Counted from the stretch's first letter, positions 21,641 to 34,228 are shown. The stretch: 64,000 bases of DNA from Gnetum montanum (GCA_015680685.1 MNCI01015670.1:126486-190485); one strand, 5' to 3'. Program-made: numbers and translations. Notes: generated by a model not told the origin, from the letters alone.

Positions 21641-22974
21641 TTGATTGCGGGAATGTTTAAGGGAAAGAAGTTAACTGATGCACCAAATAGGAATGCTAGT
21701 GGGTCCTCCCCAAAGTAAGATCATGCCTTTGATGCCTTGACAAACCCACATTCAAAGAGTCCGTAGGCTCTGGAAATGTCGTTTGGAAACAAGAGTTAAA
21801 GTCTTAACCACAAGAATTTACCAAAAAGACAACAATGCATCAAACAAAAGATAGACTACTGATACAACCGACAATGAGGTGGAAAATGGAGAAAGAATGA
21901 TGGGAAGAAGAGAATGGAATGGAGTCCCAAGAACAAGGTGGTGTACAGCCCCTTGTGTATTTATGGTTAATGTGATTGAGTAGATCTCATTCCAAATCCA
22001 GCCTCAAACAATCCACATCCAGTGACTTCACATTAATACACTTGGCCAATCCATCCACTTGAAGTAACAGGAATGCTTTTGCAAAAGAGTCACCACCATT
22101 CCAAGGGAACGAGAAAGGGAAAAGTAGGAAGCGAGAAAGAGCCTTAGTTAGAGGGAACATATTTATTTAGTTCCATAACTAATGCTTGTAGCTCAAATGA
22201 TTATTTTGTCTAAGGGGTGTGCTTTGAATTCTCACTGTTATTTTTTTCTTTTTGTGTTTTTTTTTTGTTTTGCATGAGAACCACACCATGCAAAGACTTA
22301 TTATTTTTATTAGCTCAGCTTCCCGATAATGGAGCAATGTCAGAATGGTAAGGAAAATTCAAGAAGAAAACATGCAAGCACCCAAGAGAATGGCTAGCAC
22401 AAATGCATCAAATCCCCTTGAAGTCACACCCTTTTCAATCCTTGAGTCCTTCCTTAGTTTGAGAAATGCCCAATCACCAATTCGTTAATAGTTTTATTGT
22501 TAAGAAAGGGACTGTACAATTCCCAGCCAAGAGAGACCATAGAAATTTATGAACGCATGGATGATGTGGACTCATTGCCTATTATATTAAAAGAACCATA
22601 CCTTAGTATCAACATTATAACTCCAAGGTAAAAACCAAACATTAGCAATCAATAGAATATAGTTCATACCACCATCAGGAGCACTTATTAGGTAATGAAC
22701 CTAACAAAACAAACAACCACACAAAACGATGTTGCAAAACAAAAATAAGAAAAGTTAAAGAAATTTGTAAAACAAAAATGTGTAAAAAAAAATTAAAAAG
22801 GGACTGAGGGCCTCAATTGGTTAGCAGAGGTGGCCATCTCTCCCATGACTGGGTTGGAAGGAGGAGATTCAAAATAGTGAGTAGGGTCGTCCCTTCTCAG
22901 AGATATTATGTGCATTAACCATTCTAAATTCATGGTAAGGTTCAGTCTGTTGCACATTGACTAACAATTTCTTA
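21641..22974 (-). other. El-2 pol-to-3' spacer
   Basis: No coding sequence. Homologous to the spacers of El-3, El-4 and El-6 (landmarks GCTTGTAGCTC, TCTAAGGGGTGTGCTTTGAAT, ACCACACCATGCAAAGACTTATT). A PPT-like motif (minus AGTCATGGGAGAGATGGCCA) lies at 22850-22831, shortly after the end of pol. The last pol codons are at about 22974-22925. Confidence 0.7.
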
Positions 22975-23943
22975 TTAAGGTTTTTGTTTAACTTTTTTAG
23001 GAATGTCCAACTTCCCCCAATTGATGTTTTCCAGGTTAAGGTTTGGAAGTTGGCGATGAACTTGCTCTAGTGCATCTATGCTTTCAATGTGAGCGCAAGT
23101 TATTCCCTTAGTTAGTTCCATGCACGTTAGTGAGTTGCTTTCTTGATCAACTATCAGCCATTGGGTGTCTCTTTGTCGTGTGGCTGCTACATACAAGCAC
23201 TTTTGTAGGTTAAGGTCTTGTGCATACCAGTTGCATGCAGGCAATGCTAAACTTTGCCCAACCCATGATCTCTGCATGCAATTGCACCCTGTATCATTGT
23301 ATGCGATGCATGGAACCTTCTTCTTCTTGATCTTTCTAAAAGTGTTCTCCTTAGATATTTCCAGGGAAAGATCGTGGATTCCTAGATGTGCATCTACAGT
23401 ACTTAGCCATGCCCTTCCCATTATTATTGGAAAGTCCCCTTTATTGTTATTTACTTGTATCACTAGGATGTCAATTGGGTACAACCACCCACACACAATG
23501 GTAACGATGTCCTCCACCAGTCCCAAGGGAACAGTGATGGACTAGTTGACTAGCTCTAGGTGAATATTGCTCTTCCTTAATGGAGGCAGGTTATAGGCTT
23601 TTTACATCTCTTGTGATATTAGGTTGACTCTGAAACTTGAGTCTAGAAGAGCTTTGCATGGCTCATTCCTAGCGACTTGGAGATAGATTAGAGGGCTTCC
23701 AGGATTAGAGAATTTCCTAGGAAGGTGGCCAACCTTAATCCAGTCAGTAATAACATGTGTTAATATAACCGTATGTGTTGAGATCGGTGTTTTCTTTGAA
23801 GGGAGCTCTGAAGCCTTATTTGATGGGGAGGCGTTCAGAGGTTCAACTGCTTGTGGTTGTGAGGGCTTGGTTGGACTGTTGGTTCTGAAGAAAAGTCTTT
23901 TCTTCATATGGTTGTCAGCACCAACAGTAGGTTGAAGATTCAT
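22975..23943 (-). pseudogene. El-2 protease and start of the pol linker
   Basis: An open part at 23943-23602 ends in the active-site region CKALLDSSFRVNLIS. The catalytic triplet at 23643-23635 is D-S-S where retropepsins have D-S-G. A stop follows, and 23526-22975 continues with GDFPIIMGRAWLSTVDAH, the flap-to-C-terminal part typical of Athila/gypsy protease. At 22975 the sequence jumps to a reading like NKKLLVNVQ, which is the very end of integrase in El-3 and El-4. About 3 kb of pol is therefore deleted. Confidence 0.8.
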
Positions 23944-26294
23944 AGCCCTTGTGGCATTGCGTTGCTATGGTTGAGTAGGGAGTTCCCCTTGCATTGCTGG
24001 AGCAGGTGGTAATGCAGATATTGGTGTGAGAGTTGCAGATGGATTTGAAGGATGGTATGTTTATGGGTTATCTCCCCTAGGAGAAGGAGTTCTATAATAA
24101 TCCTGAGCTTGGTAGTGATGTTGTGGTGTAACATGACTAACAGAGTCACGTGGAGAGATTGGATGCTACACGTAGTAGCCATATGGGTCCGATTGGTGGT
24201 AGGGGTATTATTGCCTTGGTGGTGGCATCCCCCATGACTGTGGGTATTGCCACTATTTATGTTGCTCAACGGGTTGTGGTGGAGTTCCACTTGGATAATA
24301 TGTTGAAGGTTGGTGGAACTACCTTGGGTTACCTTGGGGATAAGGTAATCGTTGGGGTGCTTGCCGTTTATTAAGTCGTGGGTTGAGTGCATACACCCCA
24401 AACTCTTGTAGATGTGAGATTATTGGGCAACATCCCTTAGGATGGTCGTATTGGCATATCTCACATCCACCATCATTGTCCATGTTTGAATCCACAACCT
24501 CTTCTATGATGGCCATTTTTCCCTTACCCTTGTTACGTGCATTGTTCAGTTCTGTCTTTTTCTTTTTGTCATGGTCACTACCTCGCTCCCTAGAATCCTC
24601 TACAATTTTAAGAATAGTTTCAAACTTACTATCCAGGGAGTCCCACATTTGATCTACCTTTGCCAATACTTCTATTGTTAACTTTTGGAGTGACAAAGTT
24701 TTCCTATTCACCATCTCTTCGAGTGGTGACTCTTCTTCCTCCTCACAGAATCTCACTCCTCTTTTTCGGAAGGAAGGATCTCGGTTGTACTCTTCTGCAC
24801 TTTCTCTCTTTCATAGCTCACCTTCTTCTTTGGCTACTTGCTCTAACAATCTATGAATTTGATGAGACCTAAGCTTTGATAATCTTCCTTAGGCATACGT
24901 TCCAAGGGTTCTTCTTGTTTCATGCCTAGGTCCATCCATGAGATGCCATAGTTGATCCTACTGCAAATAACCATGGCTAGGGCAATGATGTAACAGTGCG
25001 TAATAGCAGCCCATGGTAGCATCCAAGGGTTCATGATTTCCTTGCTTCCATCCTTGGATTTGCTTCTATAGGTTAGACACGTTTGGTACTTATCATTAAA
25101 CAGTTCTAACATTGTACTCCACCTCCAAATGGATTCTAGTTCTAAGGACAAGTACCAGCTTTCTGCTTCTTTCACTAGTATCCTTGGGAACAACTTTAGT
25201 TTTTACCATTTGTTTTCTATATTTTGCAAGGCACATGCATCGTGGAATGCTTGTAAATGATTTTGAGGATCAATGTTGTATCCCCCTTCAAATCGTGGGA
25301 TGTTGCTCATGTCTAACCTCTTGATCCTACTATCCTTTTGGTGCCTTGTTGGAACTCTTACAGCCTCCATTATATCTAACATGCTTCTAGTTGTGAGTAG
25401 GGGTTCTTCATGATCATCTCATTCATAGCGTCTATGGTGTCTATGCGGTTCCCTACTCTCCCTTCTTCTATGCCTTGATTCCTTAGAGTGTCCTTGTCCT
25501 CATTCTCGACTGTCTCATCGATGTTTTTCATTCTATTTTCCTTTATCCTCACAATTGGTTTCCCTATGAATATGTTCGGACACTGAAGGAGAGGGTGAAG
25601 GTGACGATGAAGGTGAAGAAAAAGGAGAACCATCGCCATGATGGTGTTTTCTACCTTCTCTTCGGTGGTCTTGGCCTTGAGCATGATCACGATCAAAACA
25701 TCTACCCTTATCGTGTGTTTGTGTTCCCTCGTTGAACACTTCGTGTTTGTGGGTATCAGAACCAGGGTTGTGAACCGTGGAGTGGAGGTTCTGATACACC
25801 ACCTCCTGACCATCATTAGGAGGAGGAACATCATTTTGTGGGGAATCTATTGAAGCAGGTTCACCACCCTCAATTTTGCTCAAAACGTGGGGAGCATCAT
25901 GGGGCCATTTACCCTTCAAGGATGTGTGGTATCTCTCTTATTGCAAGTCCCTTTGACGTTGCACTTCTGTGGGATGATGGTCCCTTGTGTCATGATCACA
26001 TGCAACGTATTCTGCATATAAAAGCAGCATGCCTATTCATGTAAGAGCACAAAGGAGCATGTTGGGGATTGATTGGTCAGGGGGCAATACTATGTTACCC
26101 TCCAAGTCTCTCTAATGCAGTTGTTCATCTTGGTGGAGAATAAAGGTGAAATCAAGTACATACTCATCGTGATGAGTATATACCACATGAAACTATTGAG
26201 GAACTGGTGGATCTTGGTTACGTGTATTATGCCACCAATTCCCTCTTGTGTTAGTCCTAGGCAGTGAAGTGCTCTTATGCAAAGAAGAAGACAT
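23940..26294 (-). pseudogene. El-2 gag remnant
   Basis: The start at 26294 reads MSSS, as in El-4 and El-6. Open pieces at 25919-25533, 25193-24843, 24756-24319 and 24401-23940 follow the El-6 gag. They include a Ser/Pro-rich and His-rich segment, the gag core (ESWYLSLELESIWRWSTMLEL), a helical charged stretch, the zinc box CEICQYDHPKGCCP (C-x2-C-x3-H-x3-C) near 24470-24430, and a proline/glutamine-rich tail. Stops and frameshifts separate the pieces. Confidence 0.8.
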
Positions 26295-26419
26295 CTTGTC
26301 TTGTTTGGTGTGTAATGTACCATTGTCTTGTCCTTCCTTGATTAACCCTAAGGGTTTGTTCTAATGTTCCAATGATATGGATGATTTCCTATGTTCTACG
26401 CAGTGCACAAACAACTAAG

Positions 26420-26438
26420 TCCTCAGCAATGGTGCCAA
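26420..26438 (-). other. El-2 primer binding site (tRNA-Asp type)
   Basis: Minus strand TTGGCACCATTGCTGAGGA directly downstream of the 5' LTR. Confidence 0.75.
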
Positions 26439-27225
26439 TGATGAGTGGCGAGGTACCCCTACACTCAACCATATGAATACAAGCGTTTCACATGCGATCT
26501 AGTCGAACTCTAAGGACTAAGTGCTTACGCACCTTAATGGAACACTCGGGGTCTTCCCAAACTTACTTGTATTGTCACGGTTGTATGGTTAAGTAAGCTT
26601 GAGGTATGTGATTTTTATAGCTTTTACCTTTTTGATGTCTTTTGCTAATAAAGGAGAGGGAGAGAGAACTAAGGGACTAACTTACATTAGCTATTCATTA
26701 ACTAAGTTCTAAATGTTCCTAACACCAGTATCCGTACCCACTTGCCATACACATCTTGAACTAGTGCAACACTGCTAGGATTACCAAATGCTAATTGTTA
26801 CTGGGTTACCAAGCACTACACGCATGCTCGAAGCGGTCGTACTGAGTGTACTTAACTAAGAGAGTCAAAAGGTTGAGAGAGAGATTAATTAACTAGGAAA
26901 GAATTAAACATTAAACAATAATTAATTAATAATTAGCTTAATCTGTATGCTACAATGTTTATCATAAAGTTCATCTTTATTACCATACAAAAATGTGTGC
27001 TCAAGTACAAATTGCTCGAATAATGATCCATTCACTCTATGACTCCTACTACGGGCACACAGAAATTATTCTAACTCTGGACTAATAAAACTACAAGAGT
27101 TTGGCTAAGGGTCTAAGTCTTACTACCTTGAACAAAGGGCGCCACCTCTTATTTATACAAGATAAGGCAGGATGCAATATCGTGTGGCGGATGCGATATT
27201 GCGTACGCGTTATCGTGGCTCATAA
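26439..27225 (-). repeat. El-2 5' LTR
   Basis: Plus-strand ends TGATGAGTGG and GCTCATAA (one change from CTCATCA). Outside it is the right ATTGG duplication at 27226-27230. Confidence 0.9.
27150..27216 (-). promoter_or_regulatory. El-2 5' LTR U3: GATATTG/GATATCG array and TATA box
   Basis: GCAATATCGTG, GCGATATTGCG and a GCGTTATCGTGG variant at about 27174-27216. TATAAATA on the minus strand at 27157-27150. Shorter by roughly one word than the 3' LTR array. Confidence 0.7.
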
Positions 27226-27230
27226 ATTGG

Positions 27231-28440
27231 AGTCTAGCATGGTGCTTACATCTAGAGCAACTCTTTGAAATCATCTAGATGTTTTGATTTTCATTTGGAT
27301 AATTTCTCGTGCTGACATGGATAATAGGCTTTCAAAACGATCACATATTTTATTTCGCTTTACTTTTCCAACAAATGATGCACGCTGAGTGCTAATGTGG
27401 TGGTGCTGGTTAAGACTTGAGGATGAAAATATCTACATACTTTCTTAACTTCATGCAATGCTTTAGAATTTTCAAGATTGCTTTTACAAAAGAGCTAACA
27501 TGGCCATGTAAAAAGCTTCTAGATGAAGTCAATCTCATCTAGATGAATTTGTTCGCTAGGGCTAGCCTTAACTCATGTGATTGAAATTAGCTACATAGCT
27601 TATCTATTATCTGCTAACCTAGCTTTACGAAGCTCTTAAACCATCTAGCTACTTTGGGCTTTGGCTTGTGATGTGGCAATGCAAGAAAAAACATTTGAGC
27701 TTTAATCACAATTTTTATATTAGCTTACTTTGGTTAAGCTAATGTAGCAACTTAAGAAAAATAAACTCAAGCTCTTTATGAATTTTCTTCTAGATGGTGT
27801 TGAAACCATTTAGATAGTTTTGATTCTTCCCATTGAGAAACTTAAAGAAAAATAGCCAATTTTTTGCTTACATAGCTTCCTGGTAGCATAGGTTCTAACT
27901 AAATTCATGTGTTTTATAAATAATAGCCTTTCTCGACCAATCCTTGACCTGTGCCATCTAAGCTGAACTACGGTTCTATTTGAGCATGTGTTTTATTCTC
28001 CAATTCCTCCTTAAGTTAACATGGAAAATATGCTACAACATTTATGTTGCTTGAAGCTAAGTAGAGCCAAAATTTGGTTATATTTTACATAGTGTGTAAT
28101 CCTTTGTAGAACCAAAAATTGTTTCTAGATGTTGACTCAACCTCATCGAAGGAAGTTAAAAAGCATTCAAAGGTGCTGCTAAAATTTTTGAAAGATGAAC
28201 TTTGCTCATATGTCATGTAATAATCAACCAAAAGATGAGCTTCAAAAATCACATAGTTAAATAAATCTAGGGCTGCTAAGTTGGATTAAACATCTTAATT
28301 AGCATGTGTTTTTAGAAATAGGCTAAGCTTAGCCCTACTAAGTTGTGCATTTGCTAAGTTGGAAAAAAATAAGTCCATGTCTTTTGTTCTTTATGCAAGC
28401 TTGATAACATCTAGATGATTTCAAAATATCCAATTGCAAA
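27231..28440 (-). repeat. Copia 5' LTR, upstream part with CATCTAGATG array
   Basis: Continues the Copia LTR after El-2. The 10-bp palindrome CATCTAGATG occurs exactly at 27272-27281, 27536-27545 and 28408-28417. Close variants lie at 27249-27257, 27516-27525, 27642-27650, 27787-27796, 27807-27816 and 28122-28131. This block lies upstream, on the minus strand, of the TATATAA box at 19704-19698 once El-2 is removed. The outer LTR end is not resolved. Confidence 0.5.
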
Positions 28441-28772
28441 GGCTCTTTGTCAATGCGGCCTCCTACTGAGCTAGATTAATCATCAACTACCTCCTCTGAA
28501 TCCTCCTTATCACAACTAACATAATCACCTAGAAATCATAGGAAAAACTAAGGGAATCAATCCTAAGACTGAGTAGGATAAACAACTACCCAAATACTCC
28601 CTTATCGGTTTGGTTGGAGGCATCAAATAGATAAACATGCATGTATATGAGGTAGCTATAAATAAAAATTACTCAAACAAAAAAATGATAACAAAAATCA
28701 AACAAAAGAAAAGTTAACAAAGTTGAAAACTCAACCACCACCCATAAAACCATCCAACAAACAAACAAATAT

Positions 28773-28920
28773 ATGAGTCTAAAACCCATATTTTTTCAAA
28801 TGATTAATGAGTGTAGAGCCAACATTTTATCAAATGAATGGTACGTCTAAAACCCACATTTTATTAAATAATTTGTGAGTCTAAAACTCACATTTTATCA
28901 AAATGATTGACCAAACCAAA
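28773..28920. repeat. Short tandem repeat, about 40-bp unit, four copies
   Basis: Variants of GAGTCTAAAACCCACATTTT followed by ATCAAATGA recur four times (near 28773, 28808, 28848 and 28886). The surrounding 28441-29171 is AT-rich and holds no gene I can see. Confidence 0.65.
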
Positions 28921-29171
28921 ACTGAAATCCAAATAATTAAATACCATTCAAATAAACAAACAAGTCTTTAGGTGGTTGGGATATGAATACCACCATAAAT
29001 GGAACTAAAAAGAGATCAAAGTCCAAGAATTAAAATTTTGATATACTGAATAAGCCTAAGACTAAAATGTGAGTTCAAATGAATGTTTGAAAATGTATAA
29101 AAAATACCATGAATGGAATTTAAGCTTATAAAGGCCATTCTAGGTTGCTAAAATGCCAGAAAATCAAAAAT

Positions 29172-29653
29172 AGGAATCAAAATATTGTCAAAAGTTACTA
29201 AAAACTAAATATAAAATTCCAAATGAATTATAAAAAATATGTGAGAATGATAAAAAGAATTGCTACCAAAAACAAGGATCAAAATGCTATCAAAAGCTAT
29301 TAAAAATTCAAAATCAAGTCCAAATGAATTATAAAAATATGCAAGAATGATAAAAAGGATTGTTACTAAAAATAGGGATCACAAACTATTAAAAACTAAA
29401 GATAAAATTCCAAATGAATTACAAAAAAAATGCAAAATGGATCAAAAGAGATTGTTACCAAAAAGAAGGATCAAAAGCTACTAAAGGCTGAAATCAAATT
29501 CTAAATGAATTACAAAAAAATGATAAAATTATATTGTTACCAAAAAGAGGAATTAACATATTGTCAGAAATTGCTAAAAATTGAAAATAAAATTTTAAAT
29601 TAATTACAAAAAATGAAAAAATTATAAAAAAGAGATTATTAGCAAATACAAGG
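29172..29653. repeat. AT-rich tandem array, five units of about 82-104 bp
   Basis: Each unit runs AGGATCAAAA, a TACTAAAAACT-like block, ATAAAATTCCAAATGAATTA, an AAAAATATG/GATAAAA block and GATTGTTACCAAAAA. Units start near 29172, 29274, 29370, 29468 and 29551, with decreasing similarity. The remainder to 29879 is AT-rich without a recognisable feature. Confidence 0.75.
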
Positions 29654-29879
29654 ATAAAAAATGAGGCAAAATGAGATCAAAACATTTTTTTAATATCTCA
29701 TGCATAAAAATAAACCATAGAAAAACACTAAAACTTAGAAAATATACATAAAATAATCATATTTGAAAGATAGATATTACATTAAACAGTTGTTGAACAA
29801 ACAGAGATAACCCAAAAATATACGCAAATGAAATAAAAATACCCAAACTCATCAGACAGAGCAAAAGCATCAAATTACC

Positions 29880-30742
29880 TAATGAGTAGCGAGTGTACCT
29901 TATGTCCAACCATATGAACCACTAGCATTCACTAAGTGATCTAGTTGAATTCCGCAGAATTTAGATTTCTAAGTATACTATTTCTAGGAATTGAATCTAA
30001 CTGTTGCAATCATTATCTTCCCAGTTTCACTTGTGAAGTGCAAGTGTATGGTTAAGTATAGCTAAGGCATATGATTTTTATCATTTTATCTTTTATGATT
30101 TAAGTTTCCTAAGAAAAAGAATAAAGTAATTGAATTCTTATTTAATCTAATAACTAGATAATACATAACTAATCCTAGCATAAGCATCTGTTCCTAGTTT
30201 CCGTACACATCTTGAACACATTATAGTGCTACTGGGTTACCAAGTGTTAAGCACTACTAGGATTACCAAGCGTTAAATGTATGCTCGAAGTGGTCATACT
30301 TATGTTTACTATGTAATTGATATTAATTACTTAATTAAAATTTGTTAAAGTAAAGTGCTTGAATAATAAATGCATAAGGAAACATTAATCTATTCCAAGT
30401 GCTGCAAGGTTTGATCAGAAAAGCTCAGCTTTATTACTGTTCAAAATGAGGTGCTCAAGTACATTAATGCTCAAATAAGATCTGTATAGCCTTTGACTCC
30501 TACTATAGGCACTCAAAAAATATTCTAATTTTCAGAAGGAAAAACTGTAAGAGCTTTGCTACAACTAAGGAAAGATTTCCATAAATGCAACATGTAGGTG
30601 CACATTAAAACAAGATGTCACATTGATAAGTACATGTCAACGTGGAAAACCCTACATCAACAGGATCACATTGACAAGATCCCATCAATGGGGTTACGTC
30701 GATGACATCTTGTCAATGTGGCCCAACAATCATGACTCATCA
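29880..30742 (-). repeat. El-3 3' LTR
   Basis: Plus-strand ends TAATGAGTAG and GACTCATCA. Shares R/U5 landmarks with other copies (CCGTACACATCTTGAACAC, GGGTTACCAAG, ATGCTCGAAGTGGTCAT). Its PPT follows on the plus strand. Confidence 0.85.
30609..30724 (-). promoter_or_regulatory. El-3 LTR U3: CACATTGA/GACAAGATC/CATCAATG word array
   Basis: Words such as CACATTGA(T/C)AAG, ACATGTCAACGTGG, CATCAACAGGATC, GACAAGATCCCATCAATGGGG and GTCGATGACATCTTGTCAATGTGG fill this stretch and are often complementary to one another. No clean TATA box is visible downstream in this LTR. Confidence 0.55.
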
Positions 30743-30760
30743 TTCCCCCATGATTGAATG
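30743..30760 (-). other. El-3 polypurine tract
   Basis: Minus strand CATTCAATCATGGGGGAA, preceded by AAGTCAAGGATGAGCTTT, adjoining the 3' LTR. Confidence 0.85.
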
Positions 30761-30970
30761 AAAGCTCATCCTTGACTTCTTTACAAAATTTTGGAAAGCT
30801 ATGTGATTATTAACTAACTACAGACACAAAACAAACACAACAAAAACTGAGTGCCCAAGTATACATATTTACAATCATTATAGAAAATTTTGATGTTCAA
30901 GACAACAAAATTGAACACTAAGACAAAAAATGACAACACAACTCTGATGATGTGAAGATGATGAAGAAAA

Positions 30971-33809
30971 TCATATGGCCCTAGGCAATGGAGATTTTTG
31001 TGGTTTTGAAGGACATTCTCTTACTTCAAGTGCACGCGATTGTTGTGGTTGTCCTATTGTAGCTATAACTTTTGGTGGAAGATGAAAGGCATCTAACTAT
31101 GCCTTCATCTTTTCTTCCTTGCTCTAGGATCATTCACAGTCCATGTTGCTTCACCAATATGGGCTGGAATGGAAATATCCCATGGATAGGACATTGTGGG
31201 GAATAGCTCCTTTATGTTGATAAACCAAGCAATGAACTATTTGCTTTTGATGTCAAACATCCTAAGTGCATTCTGTAGCTTTTGGTAGTCATTCAACCTC
31301 TTGGATAGGTTCTTAGTAGTTGATCTCTGATTTGTAAATTACTCCCTGAAAACATTGAGTTCAACATTTACAACATCAAGCTTCTACTTAGTCTCCTTGT
31401 GATGTTTGAACTTGGCCTTGTACAACAAGTATGAACGGGCCACCTACTTCTCCAACTCTAACCATGGCCTTCCAACAATTAGCATTGCCAGGTTTTCATA
31501 TCAAAGGTTGGCAAGCTTCATGTATTCCATCATTTTCTCAATTTGTAGCTCCTTCATGCAAATTTCAACTTTATTGTATTCATTCATCCCATCAAAGATA
31601 GGCTGCTAGACATCACCTCCTTGTTGGAGCTACTAGAGGGCCTCATTTACTTTTTCCTTTTTCAATTAAATATGCTTATTAATTTCTTTTTGCAATCCCA
31701 CTTGGTCCCTGTAGTGATTTTTTACCCTTTCAAACTTAAGGACCTCATTCTTCCAAGTGACGATTTCGATTGTATATTTCTAGCACAATGCATGGACTTC
31801 CTTCATTGAGAGGTTTCTATATTTTGTTGATGAACTTCTTAGTTCAATGTTCATCCTAGCATGCTACACTAACTATTGATGGATGAATTCAAACACCTAG
31901 TTTTTCTATGCATCAACATTTCATAAGTAATGATTTTCTATGGTTAGGGCTTCATTCTCCTGATGAGTCTAGACCAAGTCCTTCTAAATGTTGTGTGTTG
32001 TAGCATTGGCAAAAGATTGGTCAAATACTACTAGATCCTTGGCATACTCAACCTTTTTTAATTTGGCTTGAAGCTATTGAAAAGCTTCATCTCACATAAT
32101 TGCTTGGTCGAGTAGCGTAGGATCAACAAGACGAGCTCTTAGTTCAAAAACTTCCACAGTCAAGCATTTATTTTTAACTCTGGTTATTTCTAGTTGCTTC
32201 TTCATAATGATGCATTTTTCCCTTGCCTCAAGTAGCTCTGACTAGGTAGTAGTGATGGTATTCAGAAGGTCGAAGACATCTAGAATTGGTTGCCTAATTC
32301 CCACCAATCGATCCAATAATTCCTCATGCTAGGATACACTCAATCTTCCATTGATAGTTCCTATAGATGTCTGCACATCTCTAAGTGTAGAAATGTATAG
32401 TATAGATGTTGTAGGTGCATTGAGTGCTTCAGCCACTTTGTTAGTAACCACTTCAACCACTGTCTCTTGTCCTTGGTGCTGCATCACCAGGACAATTGCC
32501 TCCTCACCCTCCTCCAAATGTACTGAAAAGGTAGCAACATTCCTAGAGATGTTTGGGAACTACTGTTGTTGCAGGAAGGACATCATTACCTCTTGGGCAC
32601 TTGGCTTCAATCTTGCAAGCATCTACATGCATTGGGTAAAGAAAATTAGCACCTCACATCCATTTGGCTTATGGTTCAAGCCACTTCATTGAGGTGGCCC
32701 ATAGCTGATCTGTACATAGATGGATTACCACTACTTGTTCCTGCTTGCTACTACTACTATTGTAAGAGCTATTCACAAAGTTCACACATGCACTCAATGG
32801 CAATGCAGGACTCTAGTGTTGTCTCATGAGTGGGTGGTGAAGGTGGTGGTTGCTACTCCTCTTCCTAGATCATGTTTGCAAGCACTTTGTCCTTTATCAT
32901 CTCTGCCCAAGAAGCGATTGAAGCACGACAAATAGCATCATTGGCGTAGTGAGTTATGACTTCCCTAATTTTTTGATGAGGCATGGAAAGGGGAGTGCAT
33001 TCCTTTCACATTTGTTCTCCTTAAAGCTTTTCTCTATCTCAAGATAGATTAACTGTGGAAGGTTGATGGGGAATCTTCTGCTTAGAGCAACACACACACA
33101 AGCAAAGGAGGTGTGATCTTGCTAGGCCTCACCATTGGATTGAGGTGAAAAGCCACAATTTTGAAATATGCTTATTCTTCCATGGTGAGTGCACTAAACT
33201 CCTTGCAGTTCACTCCATAGCACCACTACATCCATTCTTTCTTAATGCTTGGATTTGCCTATGTTGAAATTTTTGCAAGAGTGGCCCTAGTTTTAGGTAA
33301 CTGAAGGGCCTCAAAGATTGCTTTCATTAAGTAAGACACAAATATGTCCTTGGTTTTGACTATGGAACTAACCTACCTATTGTTCCTAAAATGGTATGTC
33401 TCTACCATGTACTACTACTAGTTAGAAGTGATGATGGGCTACATGGGAGAGTTTTGTAGTTGAGCTTTGACTTTTGGAGGAGTGAACCCCAAGAAAGATC
33501 CAAAGTTCAACTCTTAAAGCATAGATTTCTAAACCTCCTTAGATGCAATTTTTTTGAGGTAGGCATTTGTTAGGATGACCTCAAGGCTTGGTCTTAGCCT
33601 TGATCTTCATCTTAGTATGATTGTTCAGTCTCGATCACTTCAAAAATATTCTTGACAAATTACACTTTAGGCTCCTCTCAAAGAGGTCCCATTATGTGGG
33701 TTTTTTCTACCTACTCCTGGGGTTGTTCCTAGTTCGTTCTAGTTCTTGGCCATTTGTCTCTCGGTTGGGATAGTACTCCCTCTTGCGTGTGCTTTCCTTT
33801 TGGTGCCAT
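30971..33809 (-). pseudogene. El-3 3' ORF remnant
   Basis: Begins MAPKGK at 33809, directly after a CAG splice acceptor, and ends at an aligned TGA at 30973-30971, about 946 codons. It follows the El-1 and El-4 3' ORFs in order: basic N-terminus, acidic stretch, the N-terminal domain, linker, long Lys/Glu/Gln-rich stretch, the ELANL...LAMLIVG-like block near 31480, and a proline/glutamine-rich C-terminus. Many CAG/CAA-to-TAG/TAA stops and frameshifts interrupt it. Function unknown, with no membrane segment evident. Confidence 0.7.
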
Positions 33810-34099
33810 CTGTGGTCATAAGAGAACCAAGGATTAGCATGTAGTGTGTAACTTATAACCTTTAGGTACCTTATCTCATTGAGCAATTACACTCTAGCAA
33901 AGTTATGACCATGATAGATTGATTATTTTATTCTTATTTGGTTTAGAAGGTCATTGGAATTTGTTGGAAGGGTTTAACTTTCATAAATTGATGATTTTAA
34001 TGTTATTTTATTAGTTAAACCTTTATGGAAGTTAGAAAAATTTTGAAAAATTTTTCATAAAAAACCTAAGGTTTGTGGCCCCCACAATAAAGAGCTTAC
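33810..34099 (-). other. El-3 predicted leader intron of the 3' ORF
   Basis: Minus strand donor GAAG|GTAAGC starts at 34099. The acceptor TTATGACCACAG ends at 33810 and the next bases are the ATG of the 3' ORF. The sites match plant consensus well. Length 290 bases. Confidence 0.6.
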
Positions 34100-34228
34100 C
34101 TTCGATAGCTGCAAGACTGAAGAATGAGGTCAATCAGACAAACGGTTTAGGAGTTATGGGCTTTGAAAAATGCAAAAAAATCCTCCTCGTTTATGAGCAA
34201 ATGTGAAAAAATGTTAAATGTGATTGCA

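Larger units (their letters stand above)
20157..27225 (-). mobile_element. El-2: Athila-like element lacking RT, integrase and 3' ORF
   Basis: LTRs at 26439-27225 (5') and 20157-20959 (3') in direct orientation on the minus strand, with a perfect ATTGG duplication. Inside, minus-strand order is primer site, gag, protease, then at about 22975 an abrupt jump to the last codons of pol, spacer, a segment shared only with El-6, PPT and LTR. RT, RNase H, integrase, the internal promoter block and the 3' ORF are gone. It inserted in the LTR of the Copia remnant. Confidence 0.9.

Noticed and set aside
23165-23545. Plus-strand open frame of 126 codons
   Set aside because: Antisense shadow of the El-2 protease on the minus strand.
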